The notes beneath the pieces were generated by a model. The model saw nothing but the letters and a program-made list of their open reading frames with translations, searched no databases and had not been told where the DNA came from. A stretch of 5,968 nt of DNA from Gammaproteobacteria bacterium (GTDB taxonomy: Bacteria; Pseudomonadota; Gammaproteobacteria; UBA6429; Thiohalophilaceae). Where the stretch lies: assembly GCA_024641445.1 (NCBI GenBank), contig JAHEDA010000155.1:1-5968 (forward strand), given 5' to 3'. Positions 1 to 5,356 of this stretch are shown piece by piece (the stretch's first letter is position 1; each line of letters begins with the position of its first letter). The translations under genes were made by a program, and so were the position numbers.

Positions 1-239
1 GTGGGGTCTACAAGCGAGTGGAGGGGCTACTGGCCGCACAGCAAGTTGAGTGTATTGAGGAGATCAACATTCAGATCACCGAAGGACACCAGCTCATCCC
101 CCTGCCAGAGGGTAACAGCTATCTTGGTTTTATGTTTGCGCGGGCAGATACTCCGCAACGTGTCGAGGCGGCCCTGCGCGAGGCACATGCAAAACTGCGA
201 TTTGTCATCGACCCGCTGTGGACCATCGCGGCGGCCTGA
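1..239 (+). CDS. C-terminal end of a probable ATP-grasp family ligase (5' truncated by window)
   Basis: Only the last 78 residues are present. The first complete codon is at base 3, the frame is open to the window edge, and the stop is TGA at 237-239. The segment PLPEGNSYLGFMFARADTP followed by a helix of the type VEAALREAHAKLRFVI looks like the C-terminal lobe of carboxylate-amine or peptide-type ATP-grasp ligases, where a 'LPEG-SYLGF-FAR' stretch precedes the last helix. Such enzymes join a carboxylate to an amine through an acyl-phosphate made from ATP. The substrate cannot be told from this fragment, because the ATP-binding and substrate loops lie outside the window. The GTG at 18 is an internal codon, since coding continues upstream. 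Only 14 bases separate its stop from the preferred start of the radical SAM gene, so the two are probably cotranscribed. The family call rests on recognising the C-terminal pattern and is moderate. Confidence 0.6.
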   Translation, partial: GVYKRVEGLLAAQQVECIEEINIQITEGHQLIPLPEGNSYLGFMFARADTPQRVEAALREAHAKLRFVIDPLWTIAAA

Positions 240-253
240 GCAGGAAAATATTA

Positions 254-1336
254 GTGAGTAACACAATGCAAAGAGAGACGGCTACCTATCGCTTGCAAGC
301 AACGCGTTTGCAGGAGCAACTCCCGGATGGTACGACTCGCTGTAATCTTTGTCTCTGGCGCTGCCGCATCAAACATGGGCAGCGTGGATTTTGTCAGGCC
401 CATGTCAATCGCGATGGAACCCTTTTTAACCTCTCGTACGGGATTATCTCGGCCATTGATATTGGCGCCATCGAAGATAAACCCGTAAAGCATTTTCGGC
501 CCGGCACCAAAGTCATGTCGGTGGGAAGCTATGGTTGTAATTTCCGCTGTGGGGGGTGCCACAATCTCGATATCTCCTGGGGCGAATCGGCATTGGATGA
601 ACTTGCTCGTGGCACCTCTACGGCAGCCTATGTGCCACCGGAGAAATTAGTCGAGGCCGCGTTGCGGCAGCGAGTACAAGGGATTGCCTTTACCTACTCG
701 GAACCAGCGGTGTGGTTGGAATATGTACTGGATGTGGCGGCGCTAGCCAAACAGGCCGGATTGTATACCGTCTATGTCTCAAACAGTTTTGTGACGGATG
801 AGGCCTTGGAGCTGCTGGCCCCGGTACTGGACGTATTGTGCTCGGACATTAAGAGTACCAGCGATACCTTCTATCAGGAGATTTGTCGGCCTGCCAAGGT
901 CTCTCAGGTCCTGCAGAGTATCGCCAAGGCGAAACAGCTCGGTATGCACGTTGAGACGCGCACCAATATTATCCCTGGGCGCAACGATGACCCGGCCGTT
1001 ATGCACGGGATTGCAGAGTGGATTCGGACACATCTTGGTGCGGAGAGCCCCTGGCATATCACCCGGTTTTTCCCCGCCTTCAAGCTCAGTGACGTGCCGA
1101 TGACACCAACGGTTTCGCTTTGGCGGGCGCATGACATTGCACGGGAGTCTGGTTTAAACAACGTTTATGTCTATGACGACAAGGGTTGTGACTGTGCCGG
1201 CGACAATTTACCTGTGGCGGCCTATCTCGAAGGGAACCCGGAAGAGCTGCACAAGGTCAAAAAATGTAGCGCCGCCTGTTGTGGTAGCGAGGGCGTAGTA
1301 CTGAAGAAATATGAGGCACAGCTGCGGGTAAAATAA
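254..1336 (+). CDS. amrS: AmmeMemoRadiSam (AmrS)-type radical SAM enzyme with a variant Cys-rich C-terminus
   Basis: The product is a 360-residue cytosolic iron-sulfur enzyme of unknown substrate. The radical SAM cluster motif CNFRCGGC places cysteines at residues 95, 99 and 102 (CxxxCxxC), which in this superfamily bind the 4Fe-4S cluster that cleaves S-adenosylmethionine. Upstream is the AmrS hallmark CNLCLWRC...GFC (Cys 30, 33, 37, 47), then NRDGTLF, the DKPVKHFRPG block, TYSEP at 147-151 and HITRFFPAFKL at about 268-278. AmrS proteins normally end in a YVGN segment and a CPxCG knuckle. Here the end instead reads VYVYDDKGCDCAG, then an insert and CSAACC, giving Cys 312, 314, 338, 342 and 343. 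GTG at 254 is preferred because AGGA at 242-245 lies 8 bases before it. ATG 266 is possible but poorly spaced, and GTG 218 overlaps the upstream gene. No AMMECR1 or Memo gene lies in the window. The family is well supported; the symbol is by family and the function is unknown. Confidence 0.85.
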   Translation: MSNTMQRETATYRLQATRLQEQLPDGTTRCNLCLWRCRIKHGQRGFCQAHVNRDGTLFNLSYGIISAIDIGAIEDKPVKHFRPGTKVMSVGSYGCNFRCGGCHNLDISWGESALDELARGTSTAAYVPPEKLVEAALRQRVQGIAFTYSEPAVWLEYVLDVAALAKQAGLYTVYVSNSFVTDEALELLAPVLDVLCSDIKSTSDTFYQEICRPAKVSQVLQSIAKAKQLGMHVETRTNIIPGRNDDPAVMHGIAEWIRTHLGAESPWHITRFFPAFKLSDVPMTPTVSLWRAHDIARESGLNNVYVYDDKGCDCAGDNLPVAAYLEGNPEELHKVKKCSAACCGSEGVVLKKYEAQLRVK

Positions 1337-1341
1337 AGCGC

Positions 1342-1371
1342 TTGTGATTACGGACCAAGGCTCGTTAAGAT
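1342..1371 (+). promoter_or_regulatory. Candidate sigma70-type promoter for the pentapeptide-repeat gene
   Basis: TTGTGA at 1342-1347 and TAAGAT at 1366-1371 each match the -35 and -10 consensus at four of six positions, with an 18-base spacer. Transcription would begin near 1378, just before the GACAC/GTGTC hairpin. The match is modest. Readthrough from the radical SAM gene, whose stop is at 1334-1336, is an equally reasonable source of transcription. Confidence 0.28.
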
Positions 1372-1397
1372 TGGTCAGAGACACCACTGTGTCAATC
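1353..1397 (+). promoter_or_regulatory. Inverted repeats in the leader of the pentapeptide-repeat gene
   Basis: Two small inverted repeats lie side by side: GACCAA (1353-1358) with TTGGTC (1371-1376), and GACAC (1380-1384) with GTGTC (1389-1393) around a four-base CACT loop. A third pairing, GATTG (1369-1373) with CAATC (1393-1397), would exclude the first. No T-run follows, so this is not an intrinsic terminator. It could be leader RNA structure, a protein-binding site or chance. Confidence 0.25.
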
Positions 1398-1418
1398 AGT
1401 TGCTCGAAGGAGAATAAA

Positions 1419-1763
1419 ATGGACGAGAGGCCGCATTTCAAAGACAACCCTTTGTATCTATTGCTGCGTGAGGGCAGGGTGGACGAATTCAATCGGCGGC
1501 ACCAGGCTGGTGATGCCCTCGACATGACGCATGCAGACTTTCGTCACATTGACCTGCGAGGTATTCACGCCGATGGAATCGATTTTAGCCACTGTTATTT
1601 TCATCAGGCCGATCTGCGCGGGGTTAATTTCCGTAAGGCCAAGCTCGACGGCGCGAGCATCAATGGGGCGCGTATCTCTGGCTGTTATTTTCCAGAAGAT
1701 GTCTCGGCGAGTGAGATTACCCTTTCGTTGTTGCACGGTACGCGCATGCGCTACGGCATGTAA
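1419..1763 (+). CDS. Small pentapeptide-repeat protein
   Basis: This is a 114-residue protein of unknown specific function. From Ala39 to Glu93 it reads as eleven uninterrupted five-residue units. Their central residues are F, L, A, F, F, L, F, L, I, I and F, which fits the A(D/N)LXX pentapeptide repeat that folds as a right-handed quadrilateral beta-helix, here just under three coils. The single Ala at position 51 is the only centre that is not large and hydrophobic. About 38 charged residues precede the repeats (RPHFKDNPLYLLLREGRVDEF). A short C-terminal cap, SEITLSLLHGTRMRY, follows. There is no signal peptide or membrane segment, so it should be cytosolic. The start is ATG 1419 because AAGGAG at 1407-1412 sits six bases upstream; an in-frame GTG at 1344 has no such site. 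Large pentapeptide proteins can mimic DNA and protect gyrase (Qnr, MfpA), but this one is much shorter and that role should not be assumed. It converges on selO with a 36-base gap. Confidence 0.85.
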   Translation: MDERPHFKDNPLYLLLREGRVDEFNRRHQAGDALDMTHADFRHIDLRGIHADGIDFSHCYFHQADLRGVNFRKAKLDGASINGARISGCYFPEDVSASEITLSLLHGTRMRYGM

Positions 1764-1799
1764 TGCCATTCGATAATTTGTTCACTCGGGTACTGATTT

Positions 1800-3254
1800 T
1801 TAGGACGAGCAACTGACCTCTATCGATTGCGCCCATTCGGGGGGCGGGTTGGCGTAGTGCTCCATTTCTGCTTGTTCATCAAACGGCCTTTGGAGCAGAT
1901 TCTGCAGGCGTTCGATCTCACTATAATCTCCCGCGTAGGCACGAGCAATTGCCTGCTGTGCCAGATAATTCCTCAAAATATATTTCGGGTTGACTTGGCG
2001 CATGGCCACTGCTCGTTCCTCATCACTACTATTTTCGAGTATTAGTCGATCACGATAGCGCCCTGACCACAGGTCGAACCCTTCACGATCCAAAAAATGG
2101 TTGCGAAGACCATTGCTATCAGATGAAGGTTCAGTCCTGAAAAAGGACAACTGACGGAAAAAAATGGTGTAGTCCACGCGATTTTTTGCGAGCAGGTCCA
2201 GCAGTTCGTCCAGTAGCCTGGTGTCATTGCTGGTGGTTTGTTGCAACCCAAGCTTGTGCCGCATGAGTTCGAGAAACTCGTGTGCGAACAGCTTTGGAAA
2301 TTGTTCCAGACAGACCCTGGCCTCTTCAAACTCTAGCAGCGGTAGTAAGGCCTGAGTCAGGCAGGCCAGATTCCAATGGGCAATCTGGGGTTGTTGTCCA
2401 AAGGCATAGCGTCCCTGAAAGTCCGAGTGGTTGCAAACAAACCCCGGGTCATAGTCATCGAGAAAGCCAAACGGTCCATAGTCCAGTGTAATACCAAGAA
2501 TCGACATATTGTCGGTATTCATGACGCCGTGGGCAAAACCCACGGATTGCCACTGCGCTATCAGTTTTGCGGTGCGCGCGATAACGGCTTGTAATAATGC
2601 TATATAAGGCGTTTTTTTCTGATGGAGTTCAGGGAAATGATGCCGGATGACATAATCAGCAAGTAGTTTAATTTCATCAAATTGTTTGCGATAGAAAAAA
2701 CTTTCAAAGCTACCAAAACGTATGTGTGAAGGGGCGACACGAACGAGCATCGCACCGGGCTCCGTCTCTTCGCGTTCAACCTGGCCATGCGTCCCTATCA
2801 GGCAGAGGCTGCGGGTGCTTGGAATGCCTAAGGCGTGCATGGCCTCACCGCAGAGGTATTCACGGATACTTGAGCGCAGGACCGCACGTCCATCGCCACT
2901 GCGCGAATAGGGCGTTACACCTGCCCCTTTCAAGTGCAGGTCCCACAATTGATTTTGTTGATTTCTAACCTGTCCAAGCAGGATGGCTCGACCGTCTCCC
3001 AATTGTGATACATACGAGCCAAACTGATGACCGGCATAGAGCATGGCCACTGGCTGACTGCCCGGGAGTTCGGTTACGCCAGTGAGGGCGTGGGTCAATT
3101 CGGCTGGGTCGTGTTGGTCAACATTCAGGTCCAATAACCTGGCGACGTGATGATTAAAACAGATCGGGAAATGGCCCTCGGTGAAGGGGGTTGGCGTAAC
3201 AGGGCTATAAAAATCTTCAGGTAAGCGGGCGTAACTATTATCAAAATTAAACAT
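1800..3254 (-). CDS. selO: SelO protein adenylyltransferase (YdiU/UPF0061 family)
   Basis: The 484-residue product is a full-length SelO (E. coli YdiU is about 478). SelO has a pseudokinase fold that binds ATP in flipped orientation and transfers AMP to protein Ser, Thr or Tyr, with a reported role in oxidative stress. Matching motifs are FDNSYARLPEDFY near the N-terminus, HLKGAG with Lys109, SSIREYLCGEA with Glu132, SHIRFGSFE with Arg179, GVMNTDNMSILG with Asp248 and Asn249, and LDYGPFGFLD with Asp258. These agree, four residues lower, with the catalytic Lys, Glu, Asp, Asn and Asp I recall for Pseudomonas SelO. The C-terminus VSCSS puts Cys482 third from the end, where animal SelO has selenocysteine; Cys274 in FVCNHSD may be its disulfide partner. 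ATG at 3254-3252 is chosen because family similarity starts at MFNFDNSY; the reading frame continues upstream to 3392 but gives unrelated sequence. No Shine-Dalgarno is visible before this start. Confidence 0.95.
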   Translation of the reverse strand: MFNFDNSYARLPEDFYSPVTPTPFTEGHFPICFNHHVARLLDLNVDQHDPAELTHALTGVTELPGSQPVAMLYAGHQFGSYVSQLGDGRAILLGQVRNQQNQLWDLHLKGAGVTPYSRSGDGRAVLRSSIREYLCGEAMHALGIPSTRSLCLIGTHGQVEREETEPGAMLVRVAPSHIRFGSFESFFYRKQFDEIKLLADYVIRHHFPELHQKKTPYIALLQAVIARTAKLIAQWQSVGFAHGVMNTDNMSILGITLDYGPFGFLDDYDPGFVCNHSDFQGRYAFGQQPQIAHWNLACLTQALLPLLEFEEARVCLEQFPKLFAHEFLELMRHKLGLQQTTSNDTRLLDELLDLLAKNRVDYTIFFRQLSFFRTEPSSDSNGLRNHFLDREGFDLWSGRYRDRLILENSSDEERAVAMRQVNPKYILRNYLAQQAIARAYAGDYSEIERLQNLLQRPFDEQAEMEHYANPPPEWAQSIEVSCSS

Positions 3255-3269
3255 GGGGAGTGGATAGTG

Positions 3270-3298
3270 GTTATACGGTTTAAACCATGCTACGTGAA
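3270..3298 (-). promoter_or_regulatory. Candidate selO promoter giving a very short leader
   Basis: On the minus strand, TTCACG (complement of 3293-3298) and TATAAC (complement of 3270-3275) resemble -35 and -10 boxes, at four and five of six positions, with an optimal 17-base spacer. The start site would fall near 3263, about nine bases before the selO ATG. The perfect ten-base palindrome GGTTTAAACC at 3277-3286 lies inside the spacer and could be an operator. Confidence 0.4.
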
Positions 3299-3340
3299 AA
3301 ACCGATACACTAACACCAGCAACTCTTAGGGTTATCAACG

Positions 3341-3826
3341 ATGGCGATGAATATTCTGCGCATGATGCGACGCATCCCGTTCCTGACGCCACGGCGAGGT
3401 TTGGAGTTGTATCCCCCCTTCTGGTTTATGCGAATAAAGGTACTGCAACTCGATAGCGATTGGCGCCATCTTCGAATACGACTACCATTGAATTTTATCT
3501 CTCGCAACATGGGTAATGGCATGTTTGGTGGCTATCAGGCCTCCCTGGCGGACCCCATTGCGGCCCTGGCCTGTAATCAGGTGTTTCCCGGCCATGCGGT
3601 TTGGACGCGTTCCCTGATCCTGGACTTTCAGTCCCCTGGAAATAGTGACCTGGAGTTACGCTTTGATTTCGATGCCACACTTGAGGCCGAGATTGCCAAC
3701 GACCTCGCCAAAAAGGGGCGCAGCACACCTACATTTCTGTTTGGTTACTATCGGCAGGATGGGGTGTTGTGTACTAAAGTAAGCAACACCGTGGCCATTC
3801 GACCTGCGGGCTACCGTCCAAAATAG
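3341..3826 (+). CDS. DUF4442 hotdog-fold protein, putative acyl-thioester hydrolase
   Basis: The protein has 161 residues and looks like a DUF4442 member, a branch of the hotdog-fold thioesterase superfamily related to PaaI. The best-matching part is the NMGNGMFGGYQASLADP block at residues 56-72, which corresponds to the central-helix region of hotdog proteins. It is followed by beta-strand-like stretches (VWTRSLILDFQSPG, TFLFGYYRQDG, CTKVSNTVAIRP). The basic N-terminus (MAMNILRMMRRIPFLTPRRG) is not a clear signal peptide. Hydrolysis of an acyl-CoA or acyl-ACP thioester in the cytosol is inferred from the fold and from neighbours that act on acyl-ACP. ATG 3341 has AGGG at 3328-3331 nine bases upstream and fits better than the second Met at 3347. 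The gene diverges from selO, and lpxA starts 35 bases after its stop, so those two plus-strand genes are probably cotranscribed. The substrate is unknown. Confidence 0.75.
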   Translation: MAMNILRMMRRIPFLTPRRGLELYPPFWFMRIKVLQLDSDWRHLRIRLPLNFISRNMGNGMFGGYQASLADPIAALACNQVFPGHAVWTRSLILDFQSPGNSDLELRFDFDATLEAEIANDLAKKGRSTPTFLFGYYRQDGVLCTKVSNTVAIRPAGYRPK

Positions 3827-3861
3827 CAAGACTGCACGCGCAGCAAGCAAACGAGGAATCT

Positions 3862-4659
3862 ATGCCGAATTCAATTCACCCCACTGCAATCGTCTCCCAC
3901 CGGGCTGAGCTGGGAGAAAATAATGTGGTGGGCCCCTTCGCTATCGTCGAAGACGATGTGGTGTTGGGAAATGGGAATGAGATTGCGGCTCATGTCGTGC
4001 TCAAATCCGGGTCACGTTTTGGTAACAATAATAGGGTATACGAGCATGCTGTAATTGGAGGGATTCCCCAGGATATCGGTTACAAGCCCATGCGTTCGTT
4101 TGTTGAGATTGGCAACGACAATGTCTTGCGGGAGAGTGTGACGATTCATCGAGCGAGCAAGGTAGAGCAGTCCACGGTATTGGGTAACAATATTTTTATG
4201 ATGAACCTGGCCCACATCGGTCACGATTGTAAGCTGGGTAATAATGTTGTAATCGCCCCCTGTACCGGAATCGGCGGGCATGTCCATATAGATGATCGCG
4301 CGTTTCTCTCGGGTGGGGTGATGGTGCACCAGTTTGTCAGGATTGGACGTTTTGCCATGATCGGTGGTAACTGCAAAGTGACTCAGGACGTGTTGCCCTT
4401 TGTGATGCTGGACGGTTTACCGGGGCGGGTACGTGGCCTCAATCGGGTAGGTCTCAAGCGAAATGGGTTTTCACGCGAGGATATCCTGGGAATTAAACAG
4501 GCCTATCGGCTGATCTTTCGTTCAGGCCTGCCTCTGCAGGATATTATTACGGGTCTGCGGGCGCAAGGTGGGGAGCACATAACCCGACTAGCCGATTTTA
4601 TTGCATCCTCCAAGCGCGGATTCCACCGCGCCGAGCGTACGGGTGGCGATGAAGATTAG
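3862..4659 (+). CDS. lpxA: Acyl-ACP--UDP-N-acetylglucosamine O-acyltransferase (LpxA family)
   Basis: LpxA moves a 3-hydroxyacyl chain from ACP to the 3-OH of UDP-GlcNAc, the first step of lipid A synthesis, in the cytosol. The product has 265 residues (E. coli 262). Residues 1 to about 185 carry left-handed beta-helix hexapeptide repeats (HPTAIV, AELGEN, VVLGNG, KLGNNV). A helical C-terminal domain follows with the LpxA signature GLNRVGLKRNGFSRE at 192-206. LAHIGHDC holds His118 and His121; the latter aligns with the E. coli catalytic base His125. RESVTIHR (90-97) and HQF (156-158) are also conserved. Gly169 aligns with E. coli Gly173, the residue that allows a long acyl chain, so a chain longer than C10 is inferred. 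The segment around residues 69-80 and the QDVLPFVMLDGLPGRV stretch differ from the enteric enzyme. GAGGAA at 3853-3858 precedes the ATG closely. lpxD, fabZ and lpxB are not adjacent. A paralogue acting on another nucleotide sugar remains possible. Confidence 0.87.
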   Translation: MPNSIHPTAIVSHRAELGENNVVGPFAIVEDDVVLGNGNEIAAHVVLKSGSRFGNNNRVYEHAVIGGIPQDIGYKPMRSFVEIGNDNVLRESVTIHRASKVEQSTVLGNNIFMMNLAHIGHDCKLGNNVVIAPCTGIGGHVHIDDRAFLSGGVMVHQFVRIGRFAMIGGNCKVTQDVLPFVMLDGLPGRVRGLNRVGLKRNGFSREDILGIKQAYRLIFRSGLPLQDIITGLRAQGGEHITRLADFIASSKRGFHRAERTGGDED

Positions 4660-4664
4660 CCAGA

Positions 4665-4682
4665 GGGCCTTCTACAGGGCCT
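4665..4682 (+). terminator. Weak hairpin after lpxA, possible terminator
   Basis: GGCCTT (4666-4671) can pair with AGGGCC (4676-4681) around a CTAC loop, giving six pairs with one G-U, plus an outer G-U pair. It begins six bases after the lpxA stop. The downstream stretch is only moderately T-rich (TAATTCATTGTCTTT), so termination would be partial at best. Confidence 0.35.
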
Positions 4683-4701
4683 AATTCATTGTCTTTGCGC
4701 C

Positions 4702-4730
4702 TTTTTCGCCCACCGCGACCGGGGTACAAT
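4702..4730 (+). promoter_or_regulatory. Candidate fabAB promoter
   Basis: TACAAT at 4725-4730 matches the -10 consensus at five of six positions. A T-rich stretch at 4702-4707 is a poor -35 box 17 bases upstream. Transcription would start near 4737, leaving a leader of about 59 bases. The poor -35 suggests either help from an activator or a weak promoter. I see no clear match to the E. coli FadR or FabR sites, which control fabA and fabB there. Confidence 0.4.
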
Positions 4731-4750
4731 AGCCGTCCTAATTTAGTCGA

Positions 4751-4770
4751 GGGCACCCATTAGGGCTCCC
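4751..4770 (+). promoter_or_regulatory. Symmetric GC stem-loop in the fabA leader
   Basis: The segment has the layout GGG-CA-CCC-ATTA-GGG-CT-CCC. The inner CCC and GGG pair around an ATTA loop and the outer GGG and CCC pair across a 2x2 internal loop, giving six G-C pairs. It ends 25 bases before the fabA ATG and has no T-run after it, so it is not a standard terminator. It could be leader RNA structure or a DNA-binding site. Confidence 0.35.
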
Positions 4771-4785
4771 CAGAGCAATTCAGAG

Positions 4786-4795
4786 TGAGATCTCA
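4786..4795. promoter_or_regulatory. Perfect 10-bp palindrome overlapping the fabA ribosome-binding site
   Basis: TGAGATCTCA is its own reverse complement and abuts the ATG at 4796. Its left half includes most of the only Shine-Dalgarno-like run here (GTGAGA, 4785-4790), five bases from the start. A protein bound here could block translation or transcription, but a ten-base palindrome can also arise by chance. Confidence 0.25.
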
Positions 4796-5344
4796 ATGAG
4801 TGTAATTTCTGCCGCCAGTCCACATCTATTCGATAAGAAGCCGAGCTATACCTACGAGGAATTATTGGAGTGCGGGCATGGTCGCCTGTTTGGCGCGGGC
4901 AATGCCCAGCTGCCACTACCCCCCATGCTGATGTTTAACCGCATCACAAAACTGAGTGAGGAGGGTGGTTTATTTGGTAAGGGTGAGATCATTGCCGAGC
5001 TGGATATTACCCCTGACTTATGGTTCTTCGGTTGCCATTTTGAGGGCGACCCGGTGATGCCGGGTTGTTTGGGTCTGGATGCCATGTGGCAGCTGGTTGG
5101 ATTTTATCTGGGCTGGCTTGGTGGGCCCGGACATGGCCGCGCCCTGGGCTCAGGGGAGGTCAAGTTCAGCGGTCAGGTGACCCCGGCGAACAGGCTGGTG
5201 CGCTATCGTATCGACCTCAAGCGGGTCATTATGCGCAAGCTCTTTATGGGCATCGCAGACGCACGTTTGGAGGTGGATGGTAAGGAGATTTACCATGCCA
5301 AAGACCTTCGCGTTGGATTGTTTAGCTCGACTGACGGGTTTTAA
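4796..5344 (+). CDS. fabA: 3-hydroxydecanoyl-ACP dehydratase/isomerase FabA
   Basis: FabA dehydrates 3-hydroxydecanoyl-ACP and isomerises trans-2-decenoyl-ACP to cis-3-decenoyl-ACP, the branch that starts anaerobic unsaturated fatty acid synthesis in the cytosol. The product has 182 residues and follows E. coli FabA (172) closely along its length. It contains DLWFFGCHFEGDPVMPGC with the active-site His81 (E. coli His70) and LGLDAMWQLVGF with Asp95 (E. coli Asp84). The almost invariant GRALGSGEVKFSGQV block and the ending DLRVGLFSSTDGF are also present. The N-terminus is about ten residues longer (MSVISAASPHLFDKKPSYT); ATG 4796 is the only reasonable start before the conserved region and has a GTGAGA run five bases upstream. 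The isomerase role, as opposed to simple FabZ-like dehydration, is strongly supported by the FabA-type sequence and by fabB immediately downstream. The upstream lpxA competes for 3-hydroxyacyl-ACP in principle. Confidence 0.98.
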   Translation: MSVISAASPHLFDKKPSYTYEELLECGHGRLFGAGNAQLPLPPMLMFNRITKLSEEGGLFGKGEIIAELDITPDLWFFGCHFEGDPVMPGCLGLDAMWQLVGFYLGWLGGPGHGRALGSGEVKFSGQVTPANRLVRYRIDLKRVIMRKLFMGIADARLEVDGKEIYHAKDLRVGLFSSTDGF

Positions 5345-5356
5345 GGGGTTTATTGC

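Noticed and set aside
218..253. Longer N-terminus for the radical SAM gene from GTG 218
   Set aside because: It would overlap the end of the upstream gene and has no ribosome-binding site, while GTG 254 has AGGA at a normal distance.
1..261. 86-residue frame open from base 1
   Set aside because: It is the other-frame shadow of the ATP-grasp fragment; its composition (many Arg, Ser, Cys) is not protein-like.
1419..1763. Quinolone-resistance (Qnr-like) protein
   Set aside because: At 114 residues with eleven repeats it is about half the length of Qnr proteins and lacks their loops; only the repeat fold is shared.
1764..1799. Bidirectional terminator between the pentapeptide gene and selO
   Set aside because: The 36-base convergent gap has no stem of useful length followed by a T-run on either strand.
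3255..3392. 46-residue N-terminal extension of SelO
   Set aside because: It is an open frame without family similarity, overlaps the divergent DUF4442 gene, and the conserved SelO start is MFNFDNSYARLPE.
4664..4682. Direct repeat AGGGCCT twice (4664-4670 and 4676-4682) as a regulator site
   Set aside because: The two copies are better explained as the arms of the short hairpin after lpxA, and seven-base repeats are common by chance.
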